Notes: generated by a model from the sequence alone, not told the origin. A stretch of DNA of 64,000 nucleotides from Limnohabitans sp. Hippo3 (GCF_003063665.1 NZ_NESF01000002.1:1-64000), one strand, 5' to 3'. Numbered from the stretch's first letter, positions 44,134-54,439 are shown. Numbers and translations are program-made.

Positions 44134-46989
44134 ATGACCGACAAAACCCAGAACCCCGACACCCGCATCAACATGATGGACACCCCCTTCCCGATGCGCG
44201 GCGACCTGCCCAAGCGCGAGCCGAGCTGGGTGAAAGAATGGAACGACGGCGGTCTGTACAAAAAACTGCGCGCCGCCCGCCAGGGTGCCCCACTGTTCGT
44301 GCTGCACGACGGCCCGCCCTATGCCAACGGCAAGCTGCACATCGGCCACGCACTCAACAAAGTGCTCAAGGACATGATCGTCAAGTCCAAGCAGCTCGCT
44401 GGCTTTGACGCGCAATACATCCCCGGCTGGGACTGCCACGGCCTGCCGATCGAAAACGCGATTGAAAAACTGCACGGCCGCAACCTGAGCCGCGATGACA
44501 TGCAGGCCAAGAGCCGCGCATTTGCCACCGAGCAAATCAGCCAGCAGCGCGAAGACTTCAAGCGCCTGGGCGTGCTGGGCGACTGGGAGCGTCCTTACCG
44601 CACCATGGACCCGGCCAACGAAGCCGGTGAAATCCGCGCCTTCAAACGCGTGATCGAGCGCGGCTTTGTGTACCGGGGCCTCAAGCCCGTGTACTGGTGT
44701 TTTGACTGCGGATCTTCGCTGGCCGAGTTCGAGATCGAATACCAGGACAAACAAAGCGACACGCTGGACGTGGCCTTTGAAACCGATGACGCAGCCAAGC
44801 TCGCTGCCGCCTTTGGCTTGACGGCACTGCCCGCGGGCCAAAGCGGCTTTGCCGTGATCTGGACCACCACCGCCTGGACCATCCCCGCCAACCAGGCCCT
44901 GAACGCCCACCCCGAGCTGACCTATGCGCTGGTGCAAACCGACAAGGGCTGCCTGGTGCTGGCCGAATCGCTGGTGGAAAAATGCCTGGAGCGCTTTGGC
45001 CTGCAAGGCGGCACGGTGCTGGCCACCGCCAAAGGCACGGCGCTGGGCGGCCTGAACTTCCGCCACCCCTTGTACGACGTGAACGAGGGCTACAAGCGCC
45101 TGACTCCCGTGTACCTGGCCGAATACGTCAGCGACAGCGACGGCACAGGCCTGGTCCACTCCTCGCCCGCATACGGCGTGGACGACTTCAACTCCTGCAT
45201 CGCCAACGGCCTGAAGTACGACGACATCCTCAACCCGGTGCAAGGCAATGGCACCTACGCGGCCGACTTCCCCCTGTTCGGCGGCCTGCACATCTGGAAA
45301 GCCATTCCGATCATCCTGGACGCCCTGCGGGGCGCGGGCCGCTTGCTGTCCACCGTGACCATCACCCACAGCTACCCGCACTGCTGGCGTCACAAAACGC
45401 CCGTCATCTACCGCGCCGCCGCCCAGTGGTTTGTGCGCATGGACGAGGGCGAGGGTGTGTTCACGAAGGACAAAGCGCCCAAAACCCTGCGCCAGCTGGC
45501 GCTCGACGCCATCGAGCAAACCCAGTTCTACCCTGAGAACGGCAAATCGCGCCTGCGCGACATGATCGCCAACCGCCCGGACTGGTGCATCTCGCGCCAG
45601 CGCTCATGGGGCGTGCCCGTGCCTTTCTTCCTGCACAAGGACAGCGGCGAGCTGCACCCGCGCACCATGGAAATCCTGGACCAGGCTGCGGACATCGTTG
45701 AAAAAGGCGGTATCGAAGCCTGGAGCCGGGTGACGGTGGAAGAGATGCTGGGCGCACAAGACGCGCCCCACTACACCAAGAGCACCGACATCCTGGAGGT
45801 CTGGTTTGACTCGGGAAGTACCTTCCAGCATGTGCTGCGCGGCAGCCACAAGTATGCTTACGGCGTGCCGCCGTTTCACAACGAAGGTCCTGAGGCCGAC
45901 CTGTACCTGGAAGGCCACGACCAGCACCGCGGTTGGTTCCACTCTTCGCTCTTGCTGGGCTGCGCCCTGTACGATCGCGCGCCTTACCGGGGCCTCTTGA
46001 CCCACGGCTTTGCCACCGACGGCCAGGGCCGCAAGATGAGCAAGAGTTTGGGTAACACGGTGGACCCGCAAACCGTGACCAGCAAAATGGGCGCTGAAAT
46101 CGTGCGCCTGTGGGTGGCGTCCACCGATTACTCGGGCGACCTGAACATCGACGACAAGATCCTGGCCCGCGTGGTCGATGCCTACCGCCGCATCCGCAAC
46201 ACCTTGCGTTTTTTGCTGGCCAACGTGAGCGACTTCGACCCGGCGCTTGATGCCGTGCCCGATGACCAGCTGCTGGAAATCGACCGCTTTGCGCTGGCCC
46301 GCGCTGCCCAGTTGCAGGCCGACATCCGCGCCCACTTCGACATGTACGAATTCCACCCCGTGGTCTCCAAGCTGCAGATCTACTGCTCGGAAGACCTGGG
46401 CGCGTTCTATCTGGATGTGCTCAAGGACCGCCTGTACACCACCGCGCCCAAGTCGCTGGCCCGCCGCAGTGCGCAAACCGCGCTCTACCGCATCACCCAC
46501 GGCATGCTGCGCTGGATGGCGCCCTTCCTGTCCTTCACCGCCGAAGAAGCCTGGAGCACCTTTGGCCAGTCGGAGTCCATCTTCCTGGAAACCTTCAGCG
46601 ACTTCGGTGCGGCCGATGCCGCGTTGCTCACCAAATGGGCCCGCATCCGCGAAATCCGCGACCTGGTGAACAAGGACATCGAAAACCTGCGCTCTGCTGG
46701 CCAGGTGGGGGCCTCGCTGCAAGCCGAGATCACGCTCACCGCGCCTGCCGCTGACCACGCCTTGCTGGCCAGCCTGGGCGCGGACATCAAGTTCGTGTTC
46801 ATCACCTCCAAAGTCACTTTGCAGGCGGGCGATGCATTGGCCGTGCAAGTAACGCCCAGCCAAGCCACCAAATGCGAGCGCTGCTGGCACTACGCGGACG
46901 ACGTGGGTGTTGATACCGCCCACCCCACGATCTGCGGCCGCTGCGTGAGCAACCTGCACGGCGCGGGCGAAACCCGCCAGGTCGCCTGA
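44134..46989 (+). CDS. ileS: Isoleucine--tRNA ligase
   Basis: Charges tRNA-Ile. HIGH-type motif [15 protein letters not shown] near residue 70, catalytic KMSKS in [14 protein letters not shown] near 632, and a C-terminal zinc finger CERCWHYAD ... CGRCVSNL. 951 residues, standard bacterial type. ATG at 44134 is chosen because the frame upstream is only the translation of the CTTCGACAGGCTCAG repeat; no good ribosome binding site precedes it. Second gene of the conserved ribF-ileS-lspA order. Confidence 0.96.
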   Translation: MTDKTQNPDTRINMMDTPFPMRGDLPKREPSWVKEWNDGGLYKKLRAARQGAPLFVLHDGPPYANGKLHIGHALNKVLKDMIVKSKQLAGFDAQYIPGWDCHGLPIENAIEKLHGRNLSRDDMQAKSRAFATEQISQQREDFKRLGVLGDWERPYRTMDPANEAGEIRAFKRVIERGFVYRGLKPVYWCFDCGSSLAEFEIEYQDKQSDTLDVAFETDDAAKLAAAFGLTALPAGQSGFAVIWTTTAWTIPANQALNAHPELTYALVQTDKGCLVLAESLVEKCLERFGLQGGTVLATAKGTALGGLNFRHPLYDVNEGYKRLTPVYLAEYVSDSDGTGLVHSSPAYGVDDFNSCIANGLKYDDILNPVQGNGTYAADFPLFGGLHIWKAIPIILDALRGAGRLLSTVTITHSYPHCWRHKTPVIYRAAAQWFVRMDEGEGVFTKDKAPKTLRQLALDAIEQTQFYPENGKSRLRDMIANRPDWCISRQRSWGVPVPFFLHKDSGELHPRTMEILDQAADIVEKGGIEAWSRVTVEEMLGAQDAPHYTKSTDILEVWFDSGSTFQHVLRGSHKYAYGVPPFHNEGPEADLYLEGHDQHRGWFHSSLLLGCALYDRAPYRGLLTHGFATDGQGRKMSKSLGNTVDPQTVTSKMGAEIVRLWVASTDYSGDLNIDDKILARVVDAYRRIRNTLRFLLANVSDFDPALDAVPDDQLLEIDRFALARAAQLQADIRAHFDMYEFHPVVSKLQIYCSEDLGAFYLDVLKDRLYTTAPKSLARRSAQTALYRITHGMLRWMAPFLSFTAEEAWSTFGQSESIFLETFSDFGAADAALLTKWARIREIRDLVNKDIENLRSAGQVGASLQAEITLTAPAADHALLASLGADIKFVFITSKVTLQAGDALAVQVTPSQATKCERCWHYADDVGVDTAHPTICGRCVSNLHGAGETRQVA

Positions 46990-47020
46990 AATTCAAGCAC
47001 CCACCACACAAGGCAAACCC

Positions 47021-47536
47021 ATGGCCAGCTCCAGAAAATTCGGCAAAGGCGGCTCCGGCAAAAGCCCCGGCATGGCGCTCTGGCTGGGCATCGCCCTCTT
47101 GGTGCTGTTGATCGACCAGTTCACCAAGGTGCTGGTGCTGGGCGCCTTTCAGCTGGGCGACAGCACGCCCATCACCTCGTTTTTCAACCTGGTGCGGGTG
47201 CACAACCACGGCGCGGCGTTTTCGTTTCTGGCGGGTGCTGGCGGCTGGCAGCGCTGGTTTTTCACCGGCATCGGCGTGGTGGCGGCCCTCTTCATGGTCT
47301 GGATGCTGCGCTCGCACGCGGGCCAAAAACTCTTTTGCCTGGCCATCGCGCTCATCCTGGGCGGAGCCATTGGCAATGTGATTGACCGCCTGCTGCACGG
47401 CTACGTGGTCGACTTTCTGGATTTTTACTGGGGTGGCTGGCACTTCCCGGCCTTCAATGTGGCCGACAGCGGCATCAGCGTGGGTGCGGCTCTGCTGATC
47501 CTGGACGAAATTTTGCGGGTCCGGCGCGGGCGTTGA
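47021..47536 (+). CDS. lspA: Lipoprotein signal peptidase (signal peptidase II)
   Basis: Cleaves prolipoprotein signal peptides after lipidation. Four membrane segments; catalytic Asp122 in [15 protein letters not shown] and Asp149 in [11 protein letters not shown], with the conserved NHGAAFSF segment near residue 62. The 16-residue N terminus is basic and Gly/Ser-rich. 171 residues. Follows ileS by 31 bp. Confidence 0.95.
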   Translation: MASSRKFGKGGSGKSPGMALWLGIALLVLLIDQFTKVLVLGAFQLGDSTPITSFFNLVRVHNHGAAFSFLAGAGGWQRWFFTGIGVVAALFMVWMLRSHAGQKLFCLAIALILGGAIGNVIDRLLHGYVVDFLDFYWGGWHFPAFNVADSGISVGAALLILDEILRVRRGR

Positions 47537-47567
47537 GCCACACCGCCTGCACCTTCAACCCCACCGA

Positions 47568-47648
47568 GTTGGCCAATGGGCGGTGCGGAGGGCCGATTTG
47601 CTGGCGGGAAGCGACTGATGAGGCCATCTGCACCGCCCGGTGGCCAAC
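47568..47648. repeat. 81-bp palindrome after lspA
   Basis: GTTGGCCAATGGGCGGTGCG at 47568 and GCACCGCCCGGTGGCCAAC ending at 47648 pair in 19 of 22 positions around a 37-bp centre. Similar in size to the other palindromes of the window, but of a different sequence. It lies just upstream of the aminotransferase gene. Confidence 0.75.
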
Positions 47649-47709
47649 ACCCACAATGGCCAGATCTCATGTAAGCTGGTCGACCTGATTGAAAAACACG
47701 GAGATCCCC

Positions 47710-48858
47710 ATGCCCGGATTGCTGCCCCACATCGACCCCGATGGTCTGCTCGAATTCTCGGTGGTCTACACCGACCGCGCCCTGAACCACATGTCCAAGC
47801 GCTTTGGCGGCGTGATGACCGACATCTCGCGCATGCTCAAAACCGTGTACGGCGCGCACTCGGTCGCGCTGGTCCCCGGCAGCGGCACCTTCGGCATGGA
47901 GTCGGTGGCCCGCCAGTTCGCTACTGGCCAGCATGTGATGGTGATCCGCAACGGCTGGTTCAGCTTCCGCTGGACGCAGATTTTTGACATGGGCCAGATC
48001 CCCAAGAGCCACAGCGTACTCAAGGCCCGCCGCATCGCAGACGGCGCGCAAGCGGCCTGGGCTCCGGCCCCGATCGCCGAAGTGACCGCCGCCATAGCCG
48101 CCGAAAAACCCGCCTTGGTGTTTGCCCCGCACGTCGAGACTGCGGCCGGCATGATCCTGCCCGACGATTACCTCAAGGCCGTGGCCGATGCGGTGCATGC
48201 CGTGGGCGGCCTGTTCGTGCTCGACTGCATCGCCTCGGGCGCGATGTGGGTGGACATGAAGGCCACAGGCGTCGATGTGCTGATCAGCGCCCCGCAAAAA
48301 GGCTGGAGCAGCTCACCTTGCTGCGCCATGGTCATGATGAGCGCACGTGCCCGCCAGGCCATCGACAACACCACCAGCACCACCTTTGCCATGGACCTCA
48401 AAAAATGGCTGCAGGTGATGGAGACCTACGAAGGCGGTGGCCACATGTACCACACCACCTTGCCCACCGACGCGCTGCAGCGCCTGCAGGAAGCCATGCT
48501 GGAAACCGAGGCCTACGGCTTTGCCAAGGTGCGCGAAGAGCAAATGACGCTGGGCCGCGCGGTGCGCGCCTTGCTGCTGGAGCACGGCTTCCCCAGCGTG
48601 GCCGCGCCCGGCTTTGAAGCACCCGGTGTGGTGGTGAGCTACACCACCGACCCCGAGATCCAGAGCAGCAAAAAGTTCCTGGCCTTGGGTCTGCAGACGG
48701 CCGCAGGGGTGCCCCTGCAGTGCGACGAGCCCGCCGACTTCCGCACCTTCCGCATGGGCCTGTTCGGTCTGGACAAGTGGCACCAGGTGCCGCGCACGCT
48801 GCAGCACCTTCGCGATGCGCTGGAAACCATTGCACCGAAGGCCAAGTTGGCGGCCTGA
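47710..48858 (+). CDS. Class V aminotransferase (alanine/serine-glyoxylate type)
   Basis: PLP enzyme of fold type I, likely moving an amino group between serine or alanine and glyoxylate or a related oxoacid. The cofactor lysine is in SAPQKGWSSSP near residue 198; LFVLDCIASGAMWVDM and VPGSGTFGMESVARQF flank the active site. 382 residues. ATG at 47710 has GGAG six bases upstream, and a TTG seven codons earlier is rejected. Single gene, followed by a strong terminator. Confidence 0.88.
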   Translation: MPGLLPHIDPDGLLEFSVVYTDRALNHMSKRFGGVMTDISRMLKTVYGAHSVALVPGSGTFGMESVARQFATGQHVMVIRNGWFSFRWTQIFDMGQIPKSHSVLKARRIADGAQAAWAPAPIAEVTAAIAAEKPALVFAPHVETAAGMILPDDYLKAVADAVHAVGGLFVLDCIASGAMWVDMKATGVDVLISAPQKGWSSSPCCAMVMMSARARQAIDNTTSTTFAMDLKKWLQVMETYEGGGHMYHTTLPTDALQRLQEAMLETEAYGFAKVREEQMTLGRAVRALLLEHGFPSVAAPGFEAPGVVVSYTTDPEIQSSKKFLALGLQTAAGVPLQCDEPADFRTFRMGLFGLDKWHQVPRTLQHLRDALETIAPKAKLAA

Positions 48859-48877
48859 TTCAGGTCAATCGCCCAAT

Positions 48878-48914
48878 AAAAAAACCGCTGCCCTCTCAGG
48901 TCAGCGGTTTTTTC
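48878..48914. terminator. Bidirectional terminator between aminotransferase and quinone oxidoreductase
   Basis: AAAAAAACCGCTG and CAGCGGTTTTTTC enclose an 11-nt loop, flanked by A and T runs, between two converging genes. Confidence 0.92.
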
Positions 48915-48953
48915 ATCTTGGGCCGACGCTGGTCAGCGCCAACGCCTCGACCA

Positions 48954-49937
48954 TCACAAAGTGATGATGGTGCAACCCGTGGTCTTGCGGGCTTCCAGTG
49001 CCTTGTGGGCCTCCTGGATCTGCGCCAAAGGGAAGGTCTGTTCGATATGGATCTTGACCTTGCCGCTGGTCACTGCCTCGAACAGTTCATCGGCCATGGC
49101 CTGTGTGTTTTCGCGTGTGGTGATGTGGCTGAACAAGGTCTGGCGTGTCACATAGATCGAACCCTTGTTGCCCAGGATGCCGGGGGGGAACGGCGGCACA
49201 GGGCCTGAGGCATTGCCAAAGCTGGCCATCAGGCCAAACGGGGCCAGGCAGTCGAGCGACTTGTCCCAGGTGTCTTTGCCCACCGAGTCGTACACCACTT
49301 TCACGCCCGCGCCGCCCGTGATCTCTTTGACCTTGGCCTGAAAGTCTTCGGTGGCGTAGTTGATGCAGAACTCCGCGCCATTGGCTTTGGCCAGTGCGCA
49401 CTTGGCATCGCTGCCCGCCGTGCCGATCAGGCGCAGGCCCAAAGCCTTGGCCCACTGGCAGGCGATCAGGCCCACGCCGCCAGCAGCGGCATGGAACAGC
49501 ACAAAGTCACCTGCTTTCAAGCCGCCCTGGGGCAGCGTGCGCTTGAGCAAATATTGGGCTGTCAGGCCCTTGAGCATCATGGCCGCGCCTGTTTCGAACG
49601 AGATCGCATCGGGCAGCTTGCACACGCACTTGGCAGGCATCACACGCACTTCGCAGTAGCTGCCGGGTGGCTGGCTGGCGTACGCTGCGCGGTCACCCAC
49701 CTTCAGGTGCGTCACGCCTTCGCCTACGGCCTCAACCACACCCGAGGCTTCCATGCCCAACTTGAGCGGCATGGGCAGCTGGTACAAGCCGCTGCGCTGG
49801 TAAACGTCGATGAAGTTCAGGCCAATGGCCTTGTGGCGGATGCGGATCTCGCCGGGACCGGGTTCGCCCACGGTCACATCGACCAGTTTCATGACTTCGG
49901 GACCACCGTGTTGATCGATCTGGACTGCAAGGGTCAT
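48954..49937 (-). CDS. NADPH:quinone oxidoreductase (zeta-crystallin type)
   Basis: Medium-chain dehydrogenase without zinc, reducing quinones or enones. GLNFIDVYQRSGLY near residue 40, GMEASGVVEAVGEGV, and the nucleotide motif HAAAGGVGLIACQWAKALG near 148. 327 residues. ATG at 49937 has AGGAG nine bases upstream. Divergent from the first EamA transporter gene. Confidence 0.92.
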   Translation of the reverse strand: MTLAVQIDQHGGPEVMKLVDVTVGEPGPGEIRIRHKAIGLNFIDVYQRSGLYQLPMPLKLGMEASGVVEAVGEGVTHLKVGDRAAYASQPPGSYCEVRVMPAKCVCKLPDAISFETGAAMMLKGLTAQYLLKRTLPQGGLKAGDFVLFHAAAGGVGLIACQWAKALGLRLIGTAGSDAKCALAKANGAEFCINYATEDFQAKVKEITGGAGVKVVYDSVGKDTWDKSLDCLAPFGLMASFGNASGPVPPFPPGILGNKGSIYVTRQTLFSHITTRENTQAMADELFEAVTSGKVKIHIEQTFPLAQIQEAHKALEARKTTGCTIITL

Positions 49938-50060
49938 GTGAATTTCTCCTGAAAGTGTGAAAGCAAACGATGCGTGACTTTGCCACGAATCACGAGCCGG
50001 CGTTCGGGGTGGGGACAGGTCGGCGACAGCGGGAAAACCCGAATGCCGATACAGTGCCGC

Positions 50061-50960
50061 ATGTCCCAAAAACTCTCTCCCGGCACGGCCTTGATGCTGA
50101 CCGTGCCCCCCCTGCTGTGGGCTGGCAACGCGGTCATCGGCCGCTTGGTCAACACCCTGGTGCCGCCCATCACACTCAACCTATTGCGCTGGGCCGTGGC
50201 CTTCGTGATTTTGTTGCCGCTGGCTTCCTGGGTTTTGCGCCGCAGCAGTGGGCTATGGCCCCACTGGCGGCGTTTTGCCTTGCTCAGCTTACTGGGCGTG
50301 GGCTGCTACAACGCGCTGCAATACCTGGCGCTGCAAACCTCCACCCCACTGAATGTGACCTTGGTGGCCGCCAGTGGCCCGGTCTGGATGCTGGCCATCG
50401 GGGCGCTGTTTTTTCAGGCTCCGGTGCGCCGCGCCCAGGTGTATGGCGCAGCGCTGTCAATCGTTGGAGTGCTGGTGGTGCTGTCGCGAGGCGACTGGGC
50501 GCAGCTTTTGGCCGTGCGCCTGGTGATTGGCGATTTGTTCATCTTGCTGGCCGTGGCGTGTTGGTCCTGGTACAGCTGGCTGCTCAGCCGCAAGGACGAG
50601 CCCGAAGCCATTCGCCAGGACTGGGCCGCATTTTTGCTCGCGCAAGTGGTGTTTGGCCTGGCCTGGTCCGGCCTGTTTGCGGGCCTGGAATGGGGTTTGA
50701 CCGATGCCCACATCACCTGGGGCTGGCCACTGATCAGCGCCTTGGCTTTTGTGGCCATCGGCCCGGCCGTGCTGGCCTACCGCTGCTGGGGCCTCGGCAT
50801 CCAGCGGGCAGGCCCCGCAGTGGCCGGCTTTTTTGCCAACCTCACACCGCTGTTCGCGGCCATCTTCTCGGCGGCTTTTCTGGGCGAGCTGCCACAGTTG
50901 TTTCACGCGCTGGCGTTTGCAATGATCATCGGTGGCATTTGGGTGTCGTCACGGCATTGA
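50061..50960 (+). CDS. EamA-family (DMT) transporter
   Basis: Ten predicted membrane spans in two five-span halves, with the EamA pattern NLLRWAVAFVILLPL and LQTSTPLNVTLVAASGPV. Such proteins export or import small metabolites; the substrate is unknown. 299 residues, ATG at 50061 without a strong ribosome binding site. Monocistronic as far as I see, with a repeat after it. Confidence 0.88.
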   Translation: MSQKLSPGTALMLTVPPLLWAGNAVIGRLVNTLVPPITLNLLRWAVAFVILLPLASWVLRRSSGLWPHWRRFALLSLLGVGCYNALQYLALQTSTPLNVTLVAASGPVWMLAIGALFFQAPVRRAQVYGAALSIVGVLVVLSRGDWAQLLAVRLVIGDLFILLAVACWSWYSWLLSRKDEPEAIRQDWAAFLLAQVVFGLAWSGLFAGLEWGLTDAHITWGWPLISALAFVAIGPAVLAYRCWGLGIQRAGPAVAGFFANLTPLFAAIFSAAFLGELPQLFHALAFAMIIGGIWVSSRH

Positions 50961-50980
50961 AAGCACGATGCCAGCTGAGA

Positions 50981-51040
50981 TTCGCGAGCAAGGGCTCGCC
51001 ACGCAGGGATGACCCGCCGGGCTGCCCCTGCAGCCGAATG
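50981..51040. repeat. REP-like palindrome, rearranged copy 3
   Basis: TTCGCGAGCAAGGGCTCGCC (50981-51000) and GGGCTGCCCCTGCAGCCGAA (51019-) are the two sub-hairpins of the GTGGGAGCGAGCCCC repeat, here without the outer arms. Fills the gap between convergent genes. Confidence 0.7.
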
Positions 51041-51066
51041 TCTGAACCCGGACAAGGCACCCGGGC

Positions 51067-51867
51067 TTAAAACGTCCCGGCGTAAGACCCACCATCGGCC
51101 AGCACGTTCTGGCCCGTCATGTAGGCCGCATGCTGGCTGCACAGAAAGGCGCAGATCGCGCCAAACTCCTGCGGGTTGCCATAACGGCCCGCCGGGATTT
51201 GCGCTTGCTGGATCGCACGCAGCTCTTCCACCGTCTTGCCCACCTTTTGCGCCATGACGGGCAGGGTCGAGCGGATGCGGTCGGTGTCGAATTTGCCGGG
51301 CAGCAGGTTGTTGATGGTCACGCCTTTGGCGGCGATGGCGCTGCGTGAAGCCCCGGCCACAAAACCCGTGAGGCCACTGCGGGCACCGTTGGACAGGCCC
51401 AACACGTCGATGGGCGCTTTGACGGCGCTGGAGGTGATGTTCACGATGCGGCCAAAACCACGGGCAGCCATGCGGTCCACCGTGGCTTTGATGAGTTCGA
51501 TGGGCGTGAGCATGTTGGCATCGATCGCCTTGATCCAGGCCTCGCGATTCCAGTCGCGGAAGTCGCCGGGCGGTGGGCCGCCTGCGTTGGTGACCACGAT
51601 GTCATAGTCCTTGCCGGGGCCGCCGGGCACATTCCAGATGGCTTCGCGGCCAGCTTCGGTGGTGATGTCCACCGCCACGCCGATCAGCTGAACCTTGCCG
51701 CCTGTTTCGGCACGCAAGTCATCGACGGCTTTGTTCAGCACCTCGCCGCCACGTGCCACCATGACCACATTCACGCCTTCCTGCGCCAAAGCCCGTGCGC
51801 AACCCCAGCCCAAGCCTTTGCTTGCGCCACCGACCAAAGCCCATTTGCCTGCGATGCCCAAATCCAT
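51067..51867 (-). CDS. Short-chain dehydrogenase-like protein lacking the Tyr-Lys pair
   Basis: Rossmann fold with GGASKGLGWGCARAL as the cofactor loop and VVTNAGGPPPGDF in place of the NNAG motif. The active-site region has the serine (NITSSAV) but, where YxxxK is expected, reads LSNGARSGLTGF, so the catalytic tyrosine and lysine are replaced by Ser and Arg. It may use another mechanism or act as a binding or non-catalytic subunit. 266 residues; ATG at 51867 with GGAG upstream. Last gene of the tctBAC-ggt-eamA run, 40 bp after eamA. Confidence 0.85.
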   Translation of the reverse strand: MDLGIAGKWALVGGASKGLGWGCARALAQEGVNVVMVARGGEVLNKAVDDLRAETGGKVQLIGVAVDITTEAGREAIWNVPGGPGKDYDIVVTNAGGPPPGDFRDWNREAWIKAIDANMLTPIELIKATVDRMAARGFGRIVNITSSAVKAPIDVLGLSNGARSGLTGFVAGASRSAIAAKGVTINNLLPGKFDTDRIRSTLPVMAQKVGKTVEELRAIQQAQIPAGRYGNPQEFGAICAFLCSQHAAYMTGQNVLADGGSYAGTF

Positions 51868-51907
51868 GTCAATCTCCAAAAAGTTGATGTTGTGCGACCC
51901 ACGGGCC

Positions 51908-52816
51908 TCATGACGGTACACGGCCAGCAGGCCGCGTGACCCAAAACACACCGCTCAAGACCAGCAAGGTCCCGGCAATGATCCAGATGTTAAAGGGTTC
52001 GTCCAGCAACCACACGCCCATCAACAAGGTGGACATAGGGCCAATCATGCCGGTTTGCGCGGTGAGCCCCGCACCGATGCGCTCGATCGCCATCATGACC
52101 AGAAGTACCGGCAGCACCGTGCAGGCGATGGCGTTCAACAATGACAGCCACAGCACCTGTTCGGGCACCTGGGCACTGGCCATCGGCTTGAGCAGCGCAA
52201 ACTGCAGAATACAGAAAAAACAGGCCACGGTGGTGGCCAACCCGGCCAGGCGCAAGGCCCCCAGGCGCTGCACCATTTGCCCGCTGTAGGTCAGGTAGGT
52301 GGCATAGGTGATGGCACTGAGCAACACCAAAAACGCCCCCAGCGCGGCATGCGTTCCGGCCAGACTAACTTCATGACCAAACACCAACAACACCCCGGCA
52401 TAGCTGATGGCCATGGCCACGCCTTGGCGGTGTGTGATGCGCTTCTTGAACAGCACCCAACCCAGCACCAGGACCAAGGTGGGGTTGAGGTAAAGGATCA
52501 AGCGCTCGAGTGAGGCGCTGATGTACTCCAGCCCCCAGAAGTCCAGAAAGCTCGACAGGTAATAACCACAAAAGCCCAAACCCACCACGCCCAGCCAGTC
52601 GCGCCGGGTCAAGGCCGCTTTGCCACGCCCGGCCCACCAGGCCATGAGCACAAACCAGGGCAATGCAAACAGCATGCGGTACATGACCAAGGTCACCGCA
52701 TCCACACCATAGCGGTAAGCCAGCTTGACGATGATGGCCTTGCCGCTGAATGCGATGGAGCCAGTCATCGCCAGCAAAAGTCCTGTGCTCAGTTGCGGGG
52801 CTGGGCTCACCGCCAT
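51908..52816 (-). CDS. EamA-family (DMT) transporter downstream of ggt
   Basis: Ten membrane spans, two EamA halves (residues 10-140 and 150-295), with YISASLERLILYLNPTLVLV at the end of the first. Its ATG shares one base with the ggt stop (TGATG), so translation is coupled. An exporter that removes a product of the gamma-glutamyltransferase reaction is a reasonable guess. 302 residues. Confidence 0.88.
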   Translation of the reverse strand: MAVSPAPQLSTGLLLAMTGSIAFSGKAIIVKLAYRYGVDAVTLVMYRMLFALPWFVLMAWWAGRGKAALTRRDWLGVVGLGFCGYYLSSFLDFWGLEYISASLERLILYLNPTLVLVLGWVLFKKRITHRQGVAMAISYAGVLLVFGHEVSLAGTHAALGAFLVLLSAITYATYLTYSGQMVQRLGALRLAGLATTVACFFCILQFALLKPMASAQVPEQVLWLSLLNAIACTVLPVLLVMMAIERIGAGLTAQTGMIGPMSTLLMGVWLLDEPFNIWIIAGTLLVLSGVFWVTRPAGRVPS

Positions 52817-54438
52817 CAAAAGCCCACTGCTTGACCGTCGCGCCGCGGGTCACTGGCTACTTGGTAGCCTTGCACGGCCGGATCGCCCATGCGCCAAATG
52901 AACTGGCCAGCGCCAAAGTCCTGGTAGGAGTCGTTGATGATGTCGAGCTGGTGGCCGCGTGCGATCAGCTCTTGCACGGTCTGGCCATTCATTGCCGCTT
53001 CGACGTTGATGTTCAGGCCCGTGTTGAAGCGCCAGCGCGGTGCGTCGCAGGCCGCTTGCGGGTTCTGCCCGTAGTCGAGCATGCGCACCAGGGTTTGCAT
53101 GTGGCCCTGCGGCTGCATGTTGCCGCCCATCACACCGTAGCTCATCACAGGCTGACCGTCTTTGGTGAGGAAGGCCGGGATGATGGTCTGGAACGGCCGC
53201 TTGCCTGGCATGACCAGGTTGGCGGGGTTTTGGCCTTGCAGGTCGGTGCTGAAACCATGGCCCCGGTTTTGCAAGCTGATGCCGTAAGTGGGTTCGACCA
53301 CGCCCGAGCCAAAGCCCATGTAGTTGCTCTGGATGAAGCTGATCATCATGCCGTTTTCATCGGCGGCCGTGAGGTAAATCGTGCCGCCCTTGACCGGGTT
53401 GCCCGCCTTGAAGTCTTGCGCCTTTTTCATGTCGATCAGCTTGGCGCGGCTGGCCAGATAAGCTGGGTCGAGCATTTGCTCGGGCGGCAGCTCCATGAAG
53501 CGCGGGTCGGCCACGTAGCGGTACACGTCGGCAAAAGCGAGCTTCATGGCCTCGATCTGCAGGTGCTGCGAATCGGCGCTATCGACCTTGTGGCTGGCCA
53601 GATCGAAGTTGGACAGGATGCCCAATGCGATCAAAGCGGCGATGCCTTGGCCGTTGGGCGGGATCTCGTGCAGGGTGTAGCCCCGGTAGTCTTGCGCCAT
53701 GGGCTTGACCCACTCGGGCTTGAAGTCGGCCAGGTCTTTGGCGGTGATGCTGCCGCCGTTCTCTTTGGCGAATTTTTCAATCGCTTCGGCGATCTCACCG
53801 CCATACAGCGCCTGGCCTTTGGTGGCGGCAATGGCCTTGAGTCCACGCGCCGCGTTCTTGAACTGGAACAACTCGCCCACTTGCGGCGCACGGCCCCAGG
53901 GCAAAAAGCTTTGTGCAAAGCCCGGTTGCGACTGCAACTCTGGGGTGGCGGCCGCCCACTTTTGCTGCACCACCACGGGGATCAGATAGCCGCGCTCGGC
54001 CACCTCGATGGCGGGCTCCATCAAATCGGCAAAAGGCAGCTTGCCAAAGCGGTCGCTCAGGGCCACCCATCCAGCGACGGCACCAGGCACGGAGACCGAG
54101 TCAAAGCCGCGCTTGGGCGGTGTTTTGGTCTCGGCGCCGTATTTGTGGTGAAAGTATTCCGGTGTCCAGGTGGCGGGCGCGGGGCCAGACGAGTTGAGGC
54201 CGTGCAGTTCTTTGCCGTCCCAAAGAATGGCAAACGCATCCGAGCCCAGGCCGCAGCTGACCGGCTCGGTCAGGGTGATCACGGCGGCAGCGGCGATGGC
54301 GGCATCGACCGCGTTGCCACCCTTGAGCATCATGCGCAAACCCGCTTGCGCGGCCAGCGGGTGAGAGGTGGACACCACATTGCGCGCAAACAGCGGCAAG
54401 CGGGTGCTGGTGTAGGGGAACTGGTAGTCGAAGTTCAT
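52816..54438 (-). CDS. ggt: Gamma-glutamyltransferase family protein
   Basis: N-terminal-nucleophile hydrolase that cleaves or transfers gamma-glutamyl groups (glutathione and others). N-terminal NAVDAAIAAAAVITLTEPVS, catalytic Thr at the start of the small subunit in KGGTIYLTAADENGMM near residue 355, and SYGVMGGNMQPQGHMQTL at the back. No signal peptide is visible (MNFDYQFPYTSTRLP), so it should work in the cytosol, like the YwrD-type relatives. 540 residues. Starts one base after the tctC stop and overlaps eamA by one base. Confidence 0.9.
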   Translation of the reverse strand: MNFDYQFPYTSTRLPLFARNVVSTSHPLAAQAGLRMMLKGGNAVDAAIAAAAVITLTEPVSCGLGSDAFAILWDGKELHGLNSSGPAPATWTPEYFHHKYGAETKTPPKRGFDSVSVPGAVAGWVALSDRFGKLPFADLMEPAIEVAERGYLIPVVVQQKWAAATPELQSQPGFAQSFLPWGRAPQVGELFQFKNAARGLKAIAATKGQALYGGEIAEAIEKFAKENGGSITAKDLADFKPEWVKPMAQDYRGYTLHEIPPNGQGIAALIALGILSNFDLASHKVDSADSQHLQIEAMKLAFADVYRYVADPRFMELPPEQMLDPAYLASRAKLIDMKKAQDFKAGNPVKGGTIYLTAADENGMMISFIQSNYMGFGSGVVEPTYGISLQNRGHGFSTDLQGQNPANLVMPGKRPFQTIIPAFLTKDGQPVMSYGVMGGNMQPQGHMQTLVRMLDYGQNPQAACDAPRWRFNTGLNINVEAAMNGQTVQELIARGHQLDIINDSYQDFGAGQFIWRMGDPAVQGYQVASDPRRDGQAVGF

Positions 54439-54439
54439 G

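Noticed and set aside
45604..46959. 451-codon open frame opposite ileS
   Set aside because: Antisense shadow of ileS, same low-information composition.
49970..51070. 366-codon frame overlapping the first EamA gene
   Set aside because: Shadow in another frame; the EamA frame has ten hydrophobic spans and family motifs.
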